64,000 nucleotides of DNA, from NCBI GenBank assembly GCA_009746045.1, contig RPFO01000667.1, positions 2,095,380-2,159,379 of the forward strand, in the 5' to 3' direction. This document shows, one piece after another, positions 12,401 through 22,190 of the stretch; position 1 is the first letter of the stretch, and each line of letters begins with the position of its first letter. The notes under the pieces were generated by a model that was given only the letters and a program-made list of their open reading frames with translations, was not told the origin of the DNA and searched no databases. The position numbers and the translations under genes were made by a program. The DNA comes from Mesostigma viride. Its lineage: Eukaryota; Streptophyta; Mesostigmatophyceae; Mesostigmatales; Mesostigmataceae.

Positions 12401-13028
12401 TCCGTCTTTGATGGTCCATAGCAGAATGCCTGATGAGGTGCTTGAGGATGAGAAGCCTCGAGTCATAGCCCGGTTGGTGGAGAGTACCCCTGATCTGATT
12501 TTGTCTGGGATTGACTTTGCCCAGCCTATCACCTTGGAGATCTTTGTTGACAGTTCCATGGATGCTCGCCAGGTTACCAAGGTCAGGGGGAGATCTGCTG
12601 CTCTGTTTGCTTTTTATCAGAGCAGGGCAAGTTTGTTCAGCTGGTACAGCAGACTGCAGAAGAGGGTCTGTATCAGTTCAGATGTGGCAGAATGCAGGGC
12701 CATATGCGAGGGGATCCAGTCCAGCCTGTACATAAAGGAGTTAATGCTGGAGCTGGCTTCAGTTACCCCTTGGACCTTGCAGATGGAGACGTTGTTGCTA
12801 ACAGACAGCATGGGTATGGTCCAGTTTGTTCACAAGCAGCTGGCCAGGAGCCGGGACCTGGATTATTTGTTGCTAAAGGAGTTGGCCAGTTTGATTGACT
12901 TGAAGCATATCCCTGGCGAGGAGAACCCTGCTGATGCCTTGACAAAGCTGCCACACAAGGCCCCAGCCCAGTACAATGTACTGAGGAAGCTCATGAATGC
13001 TGACTGTCAAGTCGGTCTATCTGTCTAA
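9471..13028 (+). CDS. Copia-A pol: integrase, protease-like, RT, RNase H
   Basis: Open for 1185 codons. Residues from 9471: HHCC zinc-binding region about 130-160 (LHTMFGH ... CKC), integrase with D189, D242 and E272 (HGQQGVVER), then a retropepsin-like domain with DTN 522-524 and ILG 585-587. A copia-type RT follows with HGDD 881-884, then RNase H (FVDSSMD, Asp about 1027; TDSMG; ADALTK near the end). Standard copia order is protease, integrase, RT, RNase H; here the protease-like domain lies between integrase and RT. There is no ATG at the start of the frame. It is in frame with gag after a single TGA, with no other stop between, so readthrough of that stop is possible; the first internal ATG is near 9582. 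Confidence 0.93.
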   Translation: MPPGVCNEAASDSSEGQPHALVKEPIGHDGASLVTTESMPAVAAVVTRQRARHGGAEPEVGPGDVDPGGSQKHSDRAGLAQDGQDEDRAGDSLTGTTLVPPVHKGSVHTLSANNDNKRFSLLYDIASRLHTMFGHAAQSLQVARRLGGSELYSICQQVAQACKCRLVARKPKQSHARTPILQPGHVQVDIQRIRGLKLLVAVDRYTKYKTLEILPDMEKPTLIAALKLTRSRYPGLELLQCDIQFECCENLPEFPELLITPRESHGQQGVVERAIQEIKTVLLVERIPRTSSAIVTSAWLRSVEDRLNLRTPMFFGDIAINPLMLHTRMLPADAEQAWKEKLEAKFLKLRQKDKGWSVLEPNVGQQVVVWKEPSFPGKRGSWHDGVVTRVEAAGHKCWVAIDGSQAVHRLSWSKIRPRGGNQGDLFQVPAGVQGGGDVELPDQGATAVSSPQGDPGPAPGVPSHTVVGQAGGQAAPPERPDTRPRGVRLSDIVQALQRAKKEPKVSKLVQLDEPEVAAMEIDTNAQVSVMGPQHTGELLVGEPSCPWVSDFSGRTHLRVLGEVTAPVMGVDVTFLVLEDYDGPVILGQNFLGNPGISIRATALRRDGWGMIPLENFRTTFPVRCRAKPVKGVKWDEGEVPPAASLVIPAVLHPSSIGITHRSLAAHSPLTYDQLVQEMSSPTLFEAWKLAFSKALEEWLQFECAAPTDRRPPASRKLALRFVLKRKVVDEVSVPHVRPVLNEYHGTGSLPGEELYTPGMLHDTWRILLCLYVGLLNRGAAMSSVLLDFKRAFLKSDPEVARRVWKQDEPYCVEVPAIWKLELHQQFLVILKGLEGLRSSPIIWRLTLQEALISECGLRVSSVDPCLLLAQWEGLPVYASLHGDDLHLLAPTTWLKKFIPVISGKFSLGKELWQEPNKPVVFCGMQATLFRRDGEWSIRLQAGGDYKQTIVKALPEKITQAAGPELRGMWAWFASICGPSLMVHSRMPDEVLEDEKPRVIARLVESTPDLILSGIDFAQPITLEIFVDSSMDARQVTKVRGRSAALFAFYQSRASLFSWYSRLQKRVCISSDVAECRAICEGIQSSLYIKELMLELASVTPWTLQMETLLLTDSMGMVQFVHKQLARSRDLDYLLLKELASLIDLKHIPGEENPADALTKLPHKAPAQYNVLRKLMNADCQVGLSV

Positions 13029-13042
13029 AAGCTGAGAGCTGA
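13029..13042. other. Junction of Copia-A pol with Copia-M insertion
   Basis: A few bases of Copia-A 3' UTR precede the left 55-bp direct repeat of Copia-M. The motif AAAGCTGAGAG recurs several times around both junctions, so the exact breakpoint cannot be set by eye. Confidence 0.5.
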
Positions 13043-15644
13043 GTTGGATGGAGACTAGGGACGACGAACAACTGCGAAAGCTGAGAGCGAATGATGATGT
13101 AGCCTTACAGATATAGTCATCCCCATCATTGAGATGACCCACAAAGACAGACAGCAAGATTTTTAGGGATGTTTGCTGAATGCCTGGCGTGTACAACTCT
13201 GCCTCTGTCAGATCAGTGGTGCCCTTGAACTCTGTCACACAAGGTCTAGCATGAAAGATGACTGACCCATCTGCTGCTGGCTTATGTTTACACACAAACT
13301 TCAGGCGCAAGTGCTTGCACCCTGCAGGCTTTTTGTCAATAGGTGTGACAGGGGGAGTATGAGAAGGACTAAGAGGATCTGTCACTACCCATTCTTCCCT
13401 GGCCTTGTTAAAGGCCTCCACCCATTTTAGGAATCCTATGTGTGTGCGACAGTCTTGCTCTATCTGTTCATAAGAAAGAGGAGACATTTTAGCCACATCA
13501 TGCTTACCCAATCCAAATGAGTTGGGATGAAGTTTTTGGTTGTGAACCAGGTCTGCCACACAGGGTTCTTGCCCTGGGGCATACTTGGGTGTAGCAAATT
13601 TTACAGAAGCAATGTTGGTGTTAAGAAGTTTTTCAAGAGAAATTTTGAAATGTTTCAGATCAACACCACCCATGTCCTGGATGGATAGTCTATCACTGGA
13701 TATGAGGACACCAGGGTAACAGAGAAAAGGATCCCCCAACAAAGCATTCCCTTTATACCCTTCCAATACCTGAAAAGGGGTGGGGATACCGAGTATAGTC
13801 AACATGACCTGACCTAGTACCTTGAGGGATGACTGCCCTGAGAAATCAGCCACATGGTGCCAGGGTGAAGGTTCCAAAGGCAAATGGGGCACAGCCAGGG
13901 CACTGATAATGCTGACCTGGGCTTGTGTGTCCACTGCAACCATAAATGGGCTATTGTCATTCTGCCCAACCTTCCCCACCTTAGCTGATCCTGCAGCAGT
14001 TTGAGCTTTGGCTCTATGAGCTGCTTGTAAAATGCGAACAGCGTCTGCTAGGCTGCGTTTGGAAGGTGCAGCTAGTGGCTGAGCTATGTTCACACTTGTA
14101 GAGGTGATAGGTTGCTGATCACCTGTTTTGCCAATGTGACCCTCTGCTGCAGGGGGCCAATCCTGCAGTGACTGCCTGCAATCATCAAGGGTGACCTGGG
14201 TGTCACAGTGGGTGTGGCTCTCACACTCACCAGTGGGTGTTCCAAACAACCACTCACTGGGCAACGCTGGGATGCCAGGCAACTGTACAGGGCTGTCGGC
14301 CAACAGCTCTTCCTCCTCTGCCACGTCTGACACAGTTGGAAAATACAATTTCATCCTGTGAGGTGAACACCTGTGAATTTTTCCCGTGTCATTGTGTTTA
14401 ACTAACACTGTCCTGCCAGTGGTGTTAAACTTTAGGATGGTGGCTGGCCCATGCCAGGTACCCACCTTGCCTAGTCCCGACTCCTTGTAGAATAGGACTT
14501 GATCCCCTTCTCTGAAGGTGGGACGTGGATGCTTTGCATCTTTGACAGCTAACCTGCTAGCTGTCTGTGCTCGCTGTGCGTTGTAGAGGGCTAGTACCTC
14601 AGGTGGATAAATGCCTGCATGCAATCCATCTGGTGTAATGACCACCCCTTGTGGGGTTTTCATGAGTGGCCTCCTGTTGAGGACTTGGCACAACCTGGTG
14701 GACCACAGAGCTCTGTCAGCATAGGACCCACTGTCAGCCAGCAGATTTCCATCTTCTTTGGCTACAAGGGTTTTAATGGACCTGATGGCCCTTTCAATAA
14801 TGCCTTGCCTCTCATGATCTTCTAGCCCAGCCAGATCAATAGCCTCACACCCTGGTTCATTGGCAAGACATGTGAACTGCTGATCCAGTAACAATGCCTC
14901 CACAGGGTAGTACCTGGCCTGAGCAATCAAGAGAGCCCTGAGCAACTGTGTCTTGTCCATTCCAGGTAATGGTTCAATGGTTGTGTACCTTGACCATGCA
15001 TCTTTAAGTGCCAAGTAAGATTGTCCTTTGATATGAAAGACATCTCCTACCACCCTGCCCTTGCTCTTAGGTGGGGTAGCTACATGCCACTTAGGGGGTT
15101 TGGGTGCATTGAACTGACAATGCTGGCAGTGGGATCTGACCACCTGGCATGCACGTCTGAGTGCTGCCCCCCCTATTGCTGCTGCCACCACCTCTGCACT
15201 CACTTCATGCCCATAAAGGAAATGCAACTGCAAAGCAAGCTCCTGAAAACTGATCTGAGCATCCTCTGCTGGGGACACTCTGCACACCTTGGGAACCATA
15301 GATGTGAAGGTTGGTTTAGAGACATAATCTTCTGAAACCAGCTGTAGCACCTTTCCAGAACTGCTCACTGCTCTGACAGTGGGGCATGCAGAAGAAGAAG
15401 GTGAAGCAGGCACACTCAAGCCAGCATGAGAGGGAGACTCACACTTCTTGCCGTAAGGAGGCCGCTTGCAGTCCTTGGGGTCACCGTGGGGCGGCCCGTG
15501 GCACTTGTGGCACAGGACGTCCAAATGCCCCAGCTCGTCCACGTTCTTGCGGCAGGTGGGCCGCAGGTGGTACTTCATGCCACAGCGGGTGCACCGCTGA
15601 GAAGACTTGTCCTCCTTGTCCTGCTTCTTGTTGTTGTTGTTGTT

Positions 15645-15692
<48 letters not shown>

Positions 15693-18461
15693 ACTGTTGT
15701 TGTTGTTGTTGCTGGAGCTGCCCCCCTTGGAGGGAGACTGCCCCTTACCCTTGCCCTTGCCCCAGCCCCTGCCCTTGCCCTTGCCCTTGCCCTTGCCCTT
15801 GCCCTTGCCCTTAAACATTTGTCCCAGCAGGGACTTGACTTCTGCCATAGTGACAGGTCTCTTGCTCCTGTCTTCCCTCTCCCTATCCTCCTCCTCCCTC
15901 TCTTCCCCCCTGACCCTCTTTACAGAGGTGCCCATGGCCCCCTGGCTAAGGGGAGCCAAGGCCAGCTTGATATAATCCAATGCCTCCTTCATGTCCTCCC
16001 AGTACTTTGCCATTCCTGTTGCAAGCATGGCGTAGGTGTTTTTGTCAAGTTTGAGTTTCTCAAGGAAGGAACGCAGCAAGAACTTGTGATCTAGCTGCTG
16101 GACATCAGGACGTGCTTTGATGGCTAGCTCATATTTCTTTGTCTCAGCCACATAGTCCACTGATGTGACCCTGTATTCCTCTACCCACCTGAATGCCCCA
16201 TAGATGTCCACAGATGAGGGGGTGGAGAGGAGGTCAGTTAGCTCCTTCATGAAAGCCTCCCAAACTGCCCTAGCCTGCGTGTCCTGCCACTTGGGATACC
16301 TACGCTGGAAGACAAGAATGAGATTCTGAATCTGAGAAGAGGACTGATGGTAAAAATCCCCCTGCATGAGAGATCCAAACCAATTCTTGACATTCAGTTC
16401 CTCCCTAGCCAGCTGCAGAGAGAGAAGTGCATGATTCCCCTGCTCCCTAGTATACCCCTCAGGCAGCCCCCTGACATTAATCCTATCCACAGGACGGTTT
16501 TCATTGTAAGTGGGTAGCCTAGAGGGGGATGCAGGGGGAGAGGGAGAAGATGGTGTTGCTGCTGCAGCATTCACAGGAGAGACCTGCTGAGAGGGAAGTG
16601 CTACTTGAGTGAGCTGAGCAGGATGGGCAAACATGGGCTGTGTAGGAGGGTTAGACAACATAGGGGTGGGCTGGTTGGGGGTGTGAGTGTGTGTCACTTC
16701 CCGCCTCCTGCTGCGGGCCTCCTCCCAATCATGGAAGGTGGGAGAGAGGGACACGTCATCGTCAGTAGGGTTAGTAAGATTGTGATGCAACCAGGTAGGC
16801 AGAGTTAGCCACCTACCCGCCCCTCTCAGGATGGCGTTGTGTAGGAGCTCCATCAAACGCACCAGACGCACCCTGCTGCCCTGCACCCTCCTCCCTGAGA
16901 GGAGAGCCTGCAGGGCAGGCAGCAGGTCGTCGCACACCCTGCGTGTGCCCTCTTGGAGGTTGGGTAGGCCCAGGATGTGCGTAATGATTGCACACACCAG
17001 GCTGCCCGCCTCCGCGACATGCATCTGCTGGCTCCTGTCGGCCAGCCCACGGAAGGAGGCTGTGGCTGTCTGTATGGCACGCCACACGGCCTCATCACGC
17101 AGGGTGATGAAGTCGCGACCTTGCAGGTCGCCCTCCAGCAGTGCTGGTTGCTGCCCAGCTGCGGTGGGACCCTGGGGCCCCTCCGGCCCTGCCAGGGACT
17201 TGTCCTTGGTGCGACTAGAGGGGGCCTGCCCCCCAGAGCCGCTGGAGGTGCCCGTGACACCCTCCATGGGGGCTGCATCCCCCGCCAGCGCCGGAGGCGC
17301 CGGCGTCGCTGCCGGGGTCCCTGCGACCCCGGGCGCTTGTGTCGCCGCCGGGGTCCCTGCGACCCCGGTGGCCTCCTCAGCCACCTGGCCCCCCACGCGG
17401 GGCGGGGGAGCCTGCGGCTGAGGTTGGACCCTCTGACCTGCCAGAGGGTCCTGGGTGGCTTCACCACCCATGGGCGTGTTGGGGGCGTCTGCCGCCCCGC
17501 GCCCCGTCGCAGGCGGCATCGCAGCCGCCTCACGCCTATCCGGGCCCCAGCCAACTGGCGTGACTTGGGGCCACGCTGGCAACGGAGTCAGCGCGATCTC
17601 TGGTCTGGAGACCACGCGCAGCGCCTCTCTCTGGCGCTGCCTGGACGCCCACTGATCAACAGTGCCGGGGTTGTGCCGCGGCCGATTGGCGAAACAGTAC
17701 AGCCAAACCGCCACCTGAACCAGTGGGAGCTGCATCCTAAGACGCCCCTCGACCAGCGAGTGCACCCGATGAACCTCTATCGCGTGTATCTGCTCATCTG
17801 GAAGCAACTGAAAACGATCGAGCAAGATCCGGCCGTTCACCGCAATGAACGCCGGGATGTCGTCCTCCCCAAGGGGGAGCAAATGGGGTGGGCGCCCGAA
17901 CATGACCGGGGGCGGAACATGTTCCCCATACCGGTCAATGTCCATGGTGGCCATCTGTCGGCCCACGGAAAGGTTGCCAGACGTCGCAGGTGTCTGCGAC
18001 GAAAGCTCAAGCGAAGGCCGAGGCCTCGCAGGCGGCACCTCGCCATCCTCCTCGGAGGAATCACTCCGCTCACGACCCCCGTCACCTGCGACGGGTGAAC
18101 GTCGTGCCCGGGGGACCTGCCCCCCAGGTGCCATGGCGGACAAACCGCCAGTGGCAAACGGCCGCCCGCTCGCCATCCCCGGGCGCCGGGCCCCACCTGC
18201 GGGCCCCGACGCCTGGGTTGGTCAGCGACCACCGTGCGGAAGGGGACGTTGGGCGTCACCCTCGCATCGGTGGTGGAGGGCGTGCCCTCCGGCGAAAGGC
18301 GGGGTGAGGTGCGCCTGGCAGGCGCCTTCCCCTTGTTGTTGTTGCCGTTGTTGGACGCCATATCTTTTTTTTTGCTTAAAAAAAATATCGAACTTTTCAG
18401 TCCAAGTTGGATGGAGACTAGGGACGACGAACAACTGCGAAAGCTGAGAGCGAATGATGAT
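13043..18461 (-). mobile_element. Copia-M: truncated copia-like element inserted in Copia-A 3' UTR
   Basis: A minus-strand insertion bounded by a direct repeat of about 55 bp (13043-13098 and 18408-18461). It holds a fused gag-pol ORF that breaks off in the RT, so the 3' half of pol and any normal LTR are missing. The repeat may be a remnant of R-U5 joined to an internal site by faulty strand transfer, or a long target duplication. Sequence past 18461 continues as Copia-A 3' UTR. Confidence 0.7.
15632..15715 (-). repeat. Poly-Asn (CAA/AAC) trinucleotide repeat in Copia-M gag
   Basis: TTG repeat on the plus strand, broken only by single interruptions, encoding about 28 asparagines on the minus strand. 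A 6-bp GGCAAG repeat (about 15750-15812) next to it encodes the Lys-Gly run. The leucine- or cysteine-rich frames opposite are shadows. Confidence 0.9.
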
Positions 18462-19599
18462 TGTATTACAATAATACAATGAGATAGAGATGAAAGCTGA
18501 GGGCTCAGAATGGAACTGGGCAGACTCGGGTGCTGTGGCACTCCCCAGTGCTACGCCTATATGCCTATGGCGGTGCTACCTGCAGCACACGACCAGTGGA
18601 CAAGTGTACACTGCAATGCCATGCGACCACGTCACTAGCATCCAGCTAAGACTCGGCCCGTCAGGCCCGGCTACACCGGACCTGGCGGGTCGAGCTAGCA
18701 CCTAGGAACAGTCTGGCACTAACCGCACATCGGTCCACATGACACCTCAGTACCGTACACCCTGCCGTACTGTACTGAGGTGTCCCGCTCAGCCGCGGTA
18801 GGCAATACGCGGCGCGCAGGCCGGAAATCCGTGTGTCAGCCTAAGCATCTCATCTAACTAGCTGGGTGCTTAAGACTCTGGATATCAGGCTGGGAGCTTG
18901 ATTGTACATAATCCTGAGCACACCTTGAGGGGTGAGACATGTCTCTGGTGTGGGAATGTCTGACATTGTCTCTGATGGAGAGATGTCTATCTGGGGTTTT
19001 CATCTCAGTCTGAGGTTTCCCCAGATCTGTGGTTTGTGGGCGGGGTTCGATTCCCTGGTGCCGTCTTAAGGCGGAGTTTCACGGACTGGCTGACCCATCC
19101 ACCATGCTGGTGAGGTGGCGACAGGTCCCCTGATTTTCCACGGTTGGAACGAGTATAGGAGCTTGTGTTTTGCATGTGCTTCGCGTAGATGTGGTGTCTG
19201 GTTCGATAAGGGGCAGCAGACCGGCGCCGACTCCCGTCTGGGGGTCAGCAATGTTTTCTGATGAGCTGTTGTGGGTGATCTGTGGGGTTTCGCCTAAGGT
19301 CCTGAAGGTTGTACATACTTCTCAAGTTCTTAACTGAACACCTATGGGCTGCCACAGTTGGCCAACCTCTTGTACATGGGTAACACAACGAGCCTCCCGT
19401 GAAGGGATAGGGACTCATTGTAATTTGTTTGTGCTCCTGAGCCAGTATGGGTGCTATGTACATATAATAAGGAATCCAAGCTGACTGTCATGCCCAGCGG
19501 GTTGTGACTTGTAGTCTGGGGAGGATATCCAGTACCCATTGTGTGTGTTTGTATGTAGACTTGTGTGAGCTGCTACAGCTCAAGAAAAGAAAGGATTGG
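18462..19599 (+). other. Copia-A 3' UTR
   Basis: No coding frame of note. It holds a tRNA T-arm-like motif at 19039-19059 and ends in the polypurine tract AAGAAAAGAAAGGATTGG (19582-19599) directly before the 3' LTR, which primes plus-strand DNA. The same tract, nearly unchanged, precedes the Copia-B 3' LTR. Confidence 0.75.
19039..19059 (+). promoter_or_regulatory. tRNA T-arm-like motif with perfect B box (Copia-A)
   Basis: GGCGGGGTTCGATTCCCTGG can form a T-arm stem-loop and contains the Pol III B-box consensus GGTTCGANTCC. The same 21 bp are at 49071-49091 in the 3' UTR of Copia-B, where the surrounding sequence is diverged. No acceptor stem or A box was found, so this is not a tRNA gene. 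Confidence 0.6.
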
Positions 19600-20296
19600 A
19601 GTTAACGCCAAGCGCATTGGCGTGATCCTGATTCGGCATATCTCTGCGATTCCAGCGGCACCGGAACGAGTTCATTCCGACAAGTATCAAGAAAGTTATG
19701 GCGTTCCGACTTCCCGGTCGCGCGCGAGCGCGAGCCGGCTGTTCTTCTAAGTCGGACGTGAATATTTGCCGACGACATATGGGGTCGACAGTAATTCCTG
19801 GGCTGACAGGAATTAGGTGCTGTACCTACGACGGTATTGGATTAATACGTCGTACGCAGGAAATAGGAACCTTAACCTGTGGTCTGTTGGTACCGCAGGC
19901 TTAGTCCTGGACTTCTAGGTGCAGATGCAATAATCACTGTGGTGACTGTACTCTGTGGTCACTGTGCCTGTATGGCAGACCTACTGTATAGGAGCTGGGC
20001 GCTGTACAGGTAGTGAATACTGTACCGGGAGTGTTATTACTGAGCAGGCCTCCTAGGCTGCTCAGGACTAGCAAGCACAGTGCACAAGTATATAAACAAT
20101 AGGCCAGTGCCAAATGGGCATCTCTTGCGAGCCCGCCTCACGTGTTGTGCCTTGACTTGGCAAGCTCGTGTGCAAGCCTCAAGTGTTGAGCGCTGTAAAC
20201 ATTATCCGATTTAACAAAGCTCCGTTTCCAACCATATTCACACATTGCTGCATTGCAACCATATCCTTCACATTGCGTGTGCGAAGAACGTTAACT
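19600..20296 (+). repeat. Copia-A 3' LTR
   Basis: 697 bp, pair of 6444-7140; followed by the target duplication GTGGA. The TATA-like TATATAAA is at 20089-20096. Confidence 0.95.
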
Positions 20297-20301
20297 GTGG
20301 A

Positions 20302-21009
20302 TGCATGGCCAGGCCCAAAAAGGCCCAGCGCATTTGCACTGCGATTGCGCACGGCCAGCCTATCATGACCCCTCTCGGGGCCCCGAGTCGGTACCGCTAT
20401 GGCCGTCTCCCCATAGACCCGGGGTGCTTCGAGAAGAAACGTGGACCTAGCCCAGGCCCCGCCAGCCCGGATGCCCGAGGCCACAGCCCCAGGCACCTGG
20501 CTGAACGAGAGTCCGTTCAGCCAAGACCGCATTCCCCCCCGAGGTTTCTATGCGTGGGGAAAAAATTTCTAGCTTAGGCGCTTTTCCCATCGCCGTCCCC
20601 AGCCCCAACCACCCCCCCCTCGGCGGAAGGCAATTGCAAAGTTTGCTGGCCAGCAGCAATTTCCGAAGAAAAAGCCTCAGGCCGCGGACCGAGACACGGG
20701 TCGCCAGTGCCAGCCATCCGGCTCCAACCCGGGGTGCAAGCATCCCCAGGTACGGAGCACCAGCTCGCGCACTGGGCCGACCAAGCGACAGTTGAGCACC
20801 TGTCACGGCACCCGGCCCACCAAAGACCCCAAGCTGGGGAAAAGGTGCGGACCGGAGGTAATCATTTTCTTTTCTTTTAGTTAACCGGGCGAGGAACTAC
20901 GCCTGGCCGGTTAACAACTGGAAGTCTCACCACTGGCCAAGTGGCCGGTGCAACCAGTGCTTTTGGGATTTTGCTCCGCATCACCCATAGCTGCGGCGGC
21001 AACGACAAC
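20302..21009 (+). other. TRIM-like interior, second part
   Basis: Continues the TRIM-like interior after Copia-A. It is nearly identical to about 52583-53295 and rich in short open frames on both strands (for example a frame starting MARPKKAQRICTAIAHG). No known domain. A pyrimidine tract ending TTTTAG precedes TTAACCGGGC in both copies. Confidence 0.5.
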
Positions 21010-21687
21010 GAGCAAAGAAAGAGGCCGACAAAACCAGCCAGAGCGGCTTTTAGTCGCAAAACCTCCCTTATCCCTAGCTAACTGACGTCATTAAACCCTT
21101 ATGTTCAGTGATGCTAGTAAGACGCTAACCGTACAGACCGGGGGTAGAATATCCCGAATCTGCACGGCTAGTATTAAATAATGCGTAGGTTGTTCTTTTC
21201 AGGGGCACTGCACCTCACGCCCCGTTCCGCCCGGGTATAATCAACCCAAGCGCGGAACGCACATTTTATTTAATTCATTTTTCAACCATGCACTATACTG
21301 CATCTACTAATCACAAAAACTCTAGCCAAACAGCTACGAGAAATCACTACGACATATAAGCCGCTCATCCAGCGGCCTCTTGTTCCCGCATTCACGTATA
21401 GAAGAAACTCCGTTCAAAGAACCCCGATTGCGTATTTTTTGCGTATTTTTGGCTCCGGCATCTGACAGTTTACAGCTCGGGTGAAGCGGAAGTTTCTAGA
21501 CTAGGCTGCGGCGCGCCGAGTAGTAGAAACAAGTGAGCAGCAAGGTGCCACTTGGCCAAGATCAATGCATATGGCTGCGTGTATTGGCAGGACAAGAAGG
21601 CACCGTTCAAGAAGACAAAATGTGCCAAGATCGCGGTCTGCCAGCAAGATCGCGGTGGTCACCTATCGTAGCATATCAACAGGCGCC

Positions 21688-22080
21688 ATGGCTACGGAGA
21701 GTGAGGAGATGGGCCATGATGATGATGGGGCCGACGAGTTAGAGGCTGATTCTGAGGATGTTTGGACATATGTTAGCAAAGAGCGTGTCTTCAAGGATGG
21801 GCAGCAGACAAATAACTACCAAATGACGGGCTCAGAATGCAAGGCACATTTCAAGGGTTCTTCTACCCGAGGAAGGTGCCATATCATGGGCGGCACGTAT
21901 GCCAAGGATGCGAAAGTGTGCCCATGCTCGAAGCCGCCCAAGGCATTGCGTCTCAAGCTGTTGAGAGAGCAGGCGGAGAAGGATGACAAGGCCAGGAAGA
22001 GAAAGGCGGGTAGTGACGCCGGGAAGCACTGGGCTGATGCGCGCGGGCGGCAGCCAAAGGCAAGCTTACTGACCTTGTAG
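21688..22080 (+). CDS. BED-finger-like fragment of a hAT transposase
   Basis: 130 codons from an ATG in good context (GCCATGG). After an acidic start, residues DVWTYVSKERVFKDG lead into a BED-type finger region (SECKAHFKGSSTRGRCHI) and a basic, charged helix (LREQAEKDDKARKRK). BED fingers bind DNA at the N terminus of hAT transposases. The expected first zinc-ligand Cys looks replaced by Gly, and no catalytic RNase H-like or dimerisation domain follows within hAT-A. It therefore looks like the surviving first exon of a dead transposase. An upstream in-frame ATG at 21565 is less likely. Confidence 0.55.
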   Translation: MATESEEMGHDDDGADELEADSEDVWTYVSKERVFKDGQQTNNYQMTGSECKAHFKGSSTRGRCHIMGGTYAKDAKVCPCSKPPKALRLKLLREQAEKDDKARKRKAGSDAGKHWADARGRQPKASLLTL

Positions 22081-22190
22081 AAACCGACGCCTCCGAGTGG
22101 CAGTCCGCTCATGCCAGCTCCTCCGGCATGGCCGGCTCTGGGCGCACTACTGCTGGGCCATCCGGTGCACTTTGTTACATGGCTTTGTTA

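Larger units (their letters stand above)
13017..18176 (-). pseudogene. Copia-M gag-pol polyprotein (3'-truncated)
   Basis: One open frame of 1719 codons on the minus strand: a long Pro/Ala/Thr-rich gag, a Lys-Gly repeat, a poly-Asn stretch (about residues 820-848), and two zinc knuckles (CTRCGMKYHLRPTC and CHKCHGPPHGDPKDC). Then come the integrase zinc region (YGH ... CQHC), an integrase core (GDVFHIKG, LLLDQQF, ERQGIIERAI), a protease-like domain with DTQ at 1416-1418 and LLGDPFL, and the first part of a copia RT. The frame ends in sequence from the 55-bp repeat. An overlapping upstream frame starts at ATG 18361 (MASNNGNNNKGK), so the true gag start may be there with one frameshift near 18180. 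Unlike Copia-A and B, gag and pol are not separated by a stop. Confidence 0.85.
6444..20296 (+). mobile_element. Copia-A: Ty1/copia-like LTR retrotransposon
   Basis: Complete element with 697-bp LTRs (6444-7140 and 19600-20296) and a 5-bp target duplication GTGGA. The empty site is seen in the second TRIM-like copy near 52578. Order: LTR, extra ORF (broken), gag (broken), pol (open), a 3' UTR invaded by Copia-M, polypurine tract, LTR. The LTRs differ by one substitution and two single-base indels, so insertion is recent even though ORF0 and gag carry frameshifts. LTR termini are AGTTAAC...GTTAACT, not TG...CA. Confidence 0.93.
5742..21429 (+). mobile_element. TRIM-like element, copy 1, interrupted by Copia-A
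   Basis: A roughly 1.83-kb element once Copia-A is removed. It has direct terminal repeats of about 420 bp (5776-6195 and 21010-21429) and ends in CCCCGATT. GCGTAT flanks both sides (5736-5741 and 21430-21435), a probable 6-bp target duplication. A second copy is at 51882-53716. The interior (6196-6443 and 20302-21009) has open frames on both strands but no recognised domain. Terminal direct repeats, small size and no pol suggest a terminal-repeat retrotransposon in miniature. No TGG-type primer site follows the left repeat, so the class is not certain. Confidence 0.65.

Noticed and set aside
15386-16094. Plus-strand Leu/Val/Cys-rich ORFs (possible membrane proteins)
   Set aside because: They are the opposite strand of the CAA/GGCAAG repeats in Copia-M gag.
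16977-18098. 373-codon plus-strand ORF
   Set aside because: Shadow of the GC-rich Copia-M gag; Arg/Pro/Gly-rich with no motif, while the minus frame has zinc knuckles and pol.
19030-19080. tRNA gene at the T-arm-like motif
   Set aside because: Only a T-arm can be formed. No acceptor stem, anticodon arm or A box at the proper distance, in either copy.
20860-20885. Very short intron (GTAAT ... TTTTAG) in the TRIM-like interior
   Set aside because: About 22 bp between GT and AG and no supporting coding continuity; too weak without transcripts.
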